A stretch of 7,821 nt of DNA, taken from contig CALMSE010000297.1 in the NCBI GenBank assembly GCA_937872275.1, positions 1-7,821 of the forward strand, read 5' to 3'. Position 1 is the stretch's first letter, and each line of letters opens with the position of its first letter. Origin of the DNA: an uncultured Leucobacter sp. (GTDB lineage Bacteria; Actinomycetota; Actinomycetes; Actinomycetales; Microbacteriaceae). Of the stretch, positions 6,156 through 7,821 are shown one piece after another. The position numbers and the translations under genes are program-made. The notes under the pieces are model-generated. The model was given only the letters and a program-made list of their open reading frames with translations, made no database searches and was not told where the DNA came from.

Positions 6156-6617
6156 ATGCGCAAGCCAGTACTCACCATCGCCACGGGGGCACTCCTCGCG
6201 TTCGCAGCTCTGGGGCTGACCGGATGCGCAGGCCAGATCGAGTCCGCGATCAGGCAGGGAGCGGAGAACGCCATCGAGGACGCCACGAAGGACAGCGGCG
6301 TCGACGTGGACCTGGGCGGTGGCGCGGGCGTGCCCGACGGCTGGCCGGCCTCGGTGCCGGTGCCCGCGGGCGAGATCGTGCTCTCGGGCTCCGCGGAGGG
6401 CGGCTTCACGCTCATGATGACCGCGGAGGCGTCCGACATCGAAGCGATCATCGAGGAGATGAAGTCGGCCGGCTTCGAGGAGCAGTCGAACATCGCCGTC
6501 GACAAGGGCCGCATGATCGTCCTCCAGAACGCCGAGTGGAGCGTGGGACTCGTCTCGGGCGAGGACGCGGAGACCGGCAAGAGCTCGCTCATGTACACGG
6601 TCAGCCCGGTGAAGTAG
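6156..6617 (+). CDS. Small secreted lipoprotein of unknown function
   Basis: The 153-residue product has a lipoprotein signal: MRKP, a hydrophobic core (5-20), and the lipobox LTGC with Cys24 as the predicted diacylglycerol-modified residue, so the mature protein should sit on the outer face of the membrane. After Cys24 comes a predicted helix ([17 protein letters not shown]), then an Asp/Gly linker ([10 protein letters not shown]), then [14 protein letters not shown], a proline-rich phrase seen in other actinobacterial lipoproteins. A compact C-terminal domain of about 80 residues ([17 protein letters not shown] to the end) looks like alternating strands and one helix ([15 protein letters not shown]), possibly binding a ligand or partner. 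I do not recognise a named function. Start support is good: AGGGAG (6142-6147), eight bases before ATG. The 102-base gap upstream holds a weak -10 candidate GAGAAT (6099-6104), without a clear -35. Confidence 0.8.
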   Translation: MRKPVLTIATGALLAFAALGLTGCAGQIESAIRQGAENAIEDATKDSGVDVDLGGGAGVPDGWPASVPVPAGEIVLSGSAEGGFTLMMTAEASDIEAIIEEMKSAGFEEQSNIAVDKGRMIVLQNAEWSVGLVSGEDAETGKSSLMYTVSPVK

Positions 6618-6627
6618 CCTCCGGGCT
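6603..6627 (+). terminator. Possible hairpin at the end of the lipoprotein gene
   Basis: AGCCCGG (6603-6609) pairs perfectly with CCGGGCT (6621-6627) around an 11-base loop that contains the TAG stop (6615-6617). An alternative stem is CTCCGG (6619-6624) with CCGGAG (6641-6646). No T-run follows, so termination is uncertain; the next gene appears to have its own promoter, which fits a break here. Confidence 0.3.
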
Positions 6628-6657
6628 CGTGGTGCGCCGGCCGGAGCCGGAACGCCC

Positions 6658-6663
6658 TACAGT
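6658..6663 (+). promoter_or_regulatory. -10 box giving a probable leaderless rraA transcript
   Basis: TACAGT fits the actinobacterial -10 pattern TANNNT. It ends seven bases before ATG 6671, so transcription should begin at or within a base of the start codon. No Shine-Dalgarno sequence lies in front of the ATG, as expected for a leaderless mRNA. A -35 match is not evident, which is common at such promoters. Confidence 0.6.
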
Positions 6664-6670
6664 GAATGCC

Positions 6671-7159
6671 ATGGACGATCAGACCACGGCCGCGCGGATC
6701 AGCACGGCAGACCTCTACGACGAGCGCGGCGACGAACTGCAGTCGGTGTCGACGCAGTTCCAGAGCATCGGCGGGCGCGCGCGGTTCTCGGGCCCTGTCC
6801 GGACGGTGCGCTGCCATCGCGACAATGCGCTGCTGAAGTCGATCCTCGGCACTCCCGGCGACGGCGCGGTGCTGGTGGTCGACGGCGGGGGCGCGCTGGA
6901 GAGCGCGCTCGTGGGCGACATCATCGCGCAGCTCGGCGTGGACAACGGCTGGGCCGGGGTGGTCGTCAACGGCGCGATCCGGGATCGCGTCGCCATCGGC
7001 GCGCTCCCCATCGGCGTGAAGGCGCTCGGCTCCAACCCGGCGAAGTCGAGCAAGACGGGCGCGGGCGAGGCCGATGTCCCGGTGAGCTTCGGCGGCGCGG
7101 TCTTCCGGCCGGGCGCGATGCTGTGGAGCGACGAGGACGGGATCCTCGTCGAGCCGTGA
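6671..7159 (+). CDS. rraA: RraA-family protein (RNase E regulator / HMG aldolase fold)
   Basis: The 162-residue product matches the RraA family across its length: [19 protein letters not shown] (12-30), GPVRTVRC (41-48), DNALLKSIL (51-59), [20 protein letters not shown] (67-86), [14 protein letters not shown] (92-105), [15 protein letters not shown] (114-128), DVPVSFGG (135-142) and DEDGILVEP. In E. coli RraA binds RNase E and dampens RNA decay. Relatives with the same fold are class II aldolases for 4-hydroxy-4-methyl-2-oxoglutarate and oxaloacetate decarboxylases. This copy keeps Asp83, Arg104 and Asp105, the positions that family knowledge ties to pyruvate and metal binding, so aldolase or decarboxylase activity is possible. 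Many databases name such proteins 'ribonuclease E activity regulator RraA' by similarity only. The gene probably has a leaderless mRNA, and its TGA overlaps the next ATG by one base. Confidence 0.93.
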   Translation: MDDQTTAARISTADLYDERGDELQSVSTQFQSIGGRARFSGPVRTVRCHRDNALLKSILGTPGDGAVLVVDGGGALESALVGDIIAQLGVDNGWAGVVVNGAIRDRVAIGALPIGVKALGSNPAKSSKTGAGEADVPVSFGGAVFRPGAMLWSDEDGILVEP

Positions 7160-7821
7160 TGGAACGCGTGCAGGCCCCCCCGGGCCCGGGCGGCGATCCC
7201 CTTCATCCCCTACATCGCGGTGTCGATCCTGCACGTCGTGCTGAACACGCTCGATCTGCCGGGCGGCGGCTTCGCGACGAAGCAGCTGCTCATGCCCGCG
7301 CTCGCGCTCGCGGCGCTCTGGGCGTCGTGGCGCCTGCGGCCCTGGCCGCGCGCCGGCATGCTGCTCATCCTCGCCGCGCTGCTGCTCTCCTGGATCGGCG
7401 ACGGCGCCGGCCTCTTCTTCCCCGGCCTGCCGACCCTGCCGGTGATGATCCTCTTCTTCGGCATCGCGCATCTCGCCTACATCGCGCTGTTCTGGCGCGC
7501 GCCCGGCATCGCCTCTCCGCGTCGCGTGCCGCGGTGGGCCCTCGTCTACGCGCTGTGGTGGATCGGCGCCATGGCCGTGATCGGCCCGCACTCGGGCGCC
7601 CTGCTGATCCCGCTCGGGGTCTACGGTCTGGTGCTCGGCGGCACCGCGGCCCTGTCGACCCGCCTCGGCCCTCTCGTGGCCTGGGGCGGGGCGTCGTTCC
7701 TCGTCTCGGACACGCTCATCGCGGTGCGCGAGTTCCTCGACGTGCCCGGCTGGGTGGGCGACTGGATCATGCCGACCTACACGCTCGGGCAGGGGCTCAT
7801 CGTGTTCGGCGCGGTCGCGGC
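7159..7821 (+). CDS. YhhN/TMEM86-family lysoplasmalogenase, frameshifted near the start and cut by the window end
   Basis: The family (TMEM86/YhhN) contains membrane hydrolases that cleave the vinyl-ether bond of lysoplasmalogens; bacterial roles are less clear. The body reads in the frame of 7160: PFIPYIAVSILHVVLN, ATKQLLMPALALAAL, LLSWIGDGAGLFF, FFGIAHLAYIALFW, PLGVYGLVLGGTAAL, SFLVSDTLIAVREFL and YTLGQGLIVFG. The two conserved Asp residues (WIGDG and VSDT) fit the catalytic pair. That frame has no ATG or GTG before 7220, which is inside the first membrane segment. ATG 7159 overlaps the rraA stop as TGATG but is in another frame. Dropping one C from the seven-C run (7175-7181) joins them into MERVQAPRARAAIPFIPYIA, a natural family N-terminus. 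Counted on the joined form, the Asp residues are 81 and 184, and about 220 residues are visible. At least six membrane segments can be seen. The 3' end lies beyond the window. Confidence 0.8.
   Translation, partial: MERVQAPPGPGGDPLHPLHRGVDPARRAEHARSAGRRLRDEAAAHARARARGALGVVAPAALAARRHAAHPRRAAALLDRRRRRPLLPRPADPAGDDPLLRHRASRLHRAVLARARHRLSASRAAVGPRLRAVVDRRHGRDRPALGRPADPARGLRSGARRHRGPVDPPRPSRGLGRGVVPRLGHAHRGARVPRRARLGGRLDHADLHARAGAHRVRRGRG
7175..7181 (+). other. Seven-C homopolymer at an apparent frameshift
   Basis: CCCCCCC followed by GGGCCCGGG stands 16 bases after the ATG of the lysoplasmalogenase gene. The start codon and the conserved body are in different frames on either side, and one C fewer would make them agree. 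A G/C-only context like this is prone both to polymerase slippage in the cell and to base-calling errors. Confidence 0.7.

Noticed and set aside
7159..7260. A separate small protein from ATG 7159 without frameshift
   Set aside because: Read without a shift, this frame gives a Pro/Gly/His/Arg-rich sequence with no membrane or domain signal, while the other frame after the C run is a clear YhhN body.
6671..7821. RraA-lysoplasmalogenase fusion by stop-codon readthrough
   Set aside because: The two share a frame, but readthrough would translate an odd WNACRPPRARAA linker and there is no readthrough signal. The TGATG overlap plus C-tract slip explains the data more simply.

Overview
The window is about 70% GC. 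Its genes are tightly packed on the plus strand, with GTG starts and stop/start overlaps. Gene content and order (scpB, an RluB-type pseudouridine synthase, tyrA, cmk, der) match the core cluster of high-GC Actinobacteria. My best guess is a Microbacteriaceae-type organism (Leucobacter/Microbacterium-like); this is inferred from gene order and protein style, not from a search.

Positions 1-4858 hold the conserved housekeeping cluster: the 3' part of scpB (condensin partner), the pseudouridine synthase gene, tyrA (prephenate dehydrogenase with an ACT domain), cmk (cytidylate kinase) and der (double GTPase for 50S ribosome assembly). scpB/rluB, tyrA/cmk and cmk/der overlap by a few bases, so co-transcription and translational coupling are likely. 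The only real gap, before tyrA, carries a short palindromic repeat at the rluB stop codon and a weak promoter candidate.

Positions 4834-5162 are the most unusual part. This is a non-coding block of about 330 bases made almost entirely of perfect inverted repeats. A 13-bp direct repeat bounds it. One copy is the last codons of der; the other lies just before the next gene. Inside, two roughly 65-bp direct repeats (about 83% alike, each holding two hairpins) flank a core that can fold as a three-way junction with no unpaired bases at the branch point. A long nested stem can close the whole domain. It looks like a composite palindromic repeat element or a structured RNA/ssDNA module, not a simple terminator.

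Positions 5169-7821 are accessory: a DUF817-type multi-pass membrane protein, a small secreted lipoprotein of unknown function, an RraA-family protein whose -10 box sits so close to its ATG that the mRNA is probably leaderless, and a YhhN/TMEM86-family (lysoplasmalogenase) membrane protein cut by the window end. The last gene begins with a textbook TGATG overlap with rraA but is out of frame with its conserved body. Removing one C from a run of seven restores the frame, so this is a slippage site, a phase-variable tract, a frameshift mutation or a sequencing error.
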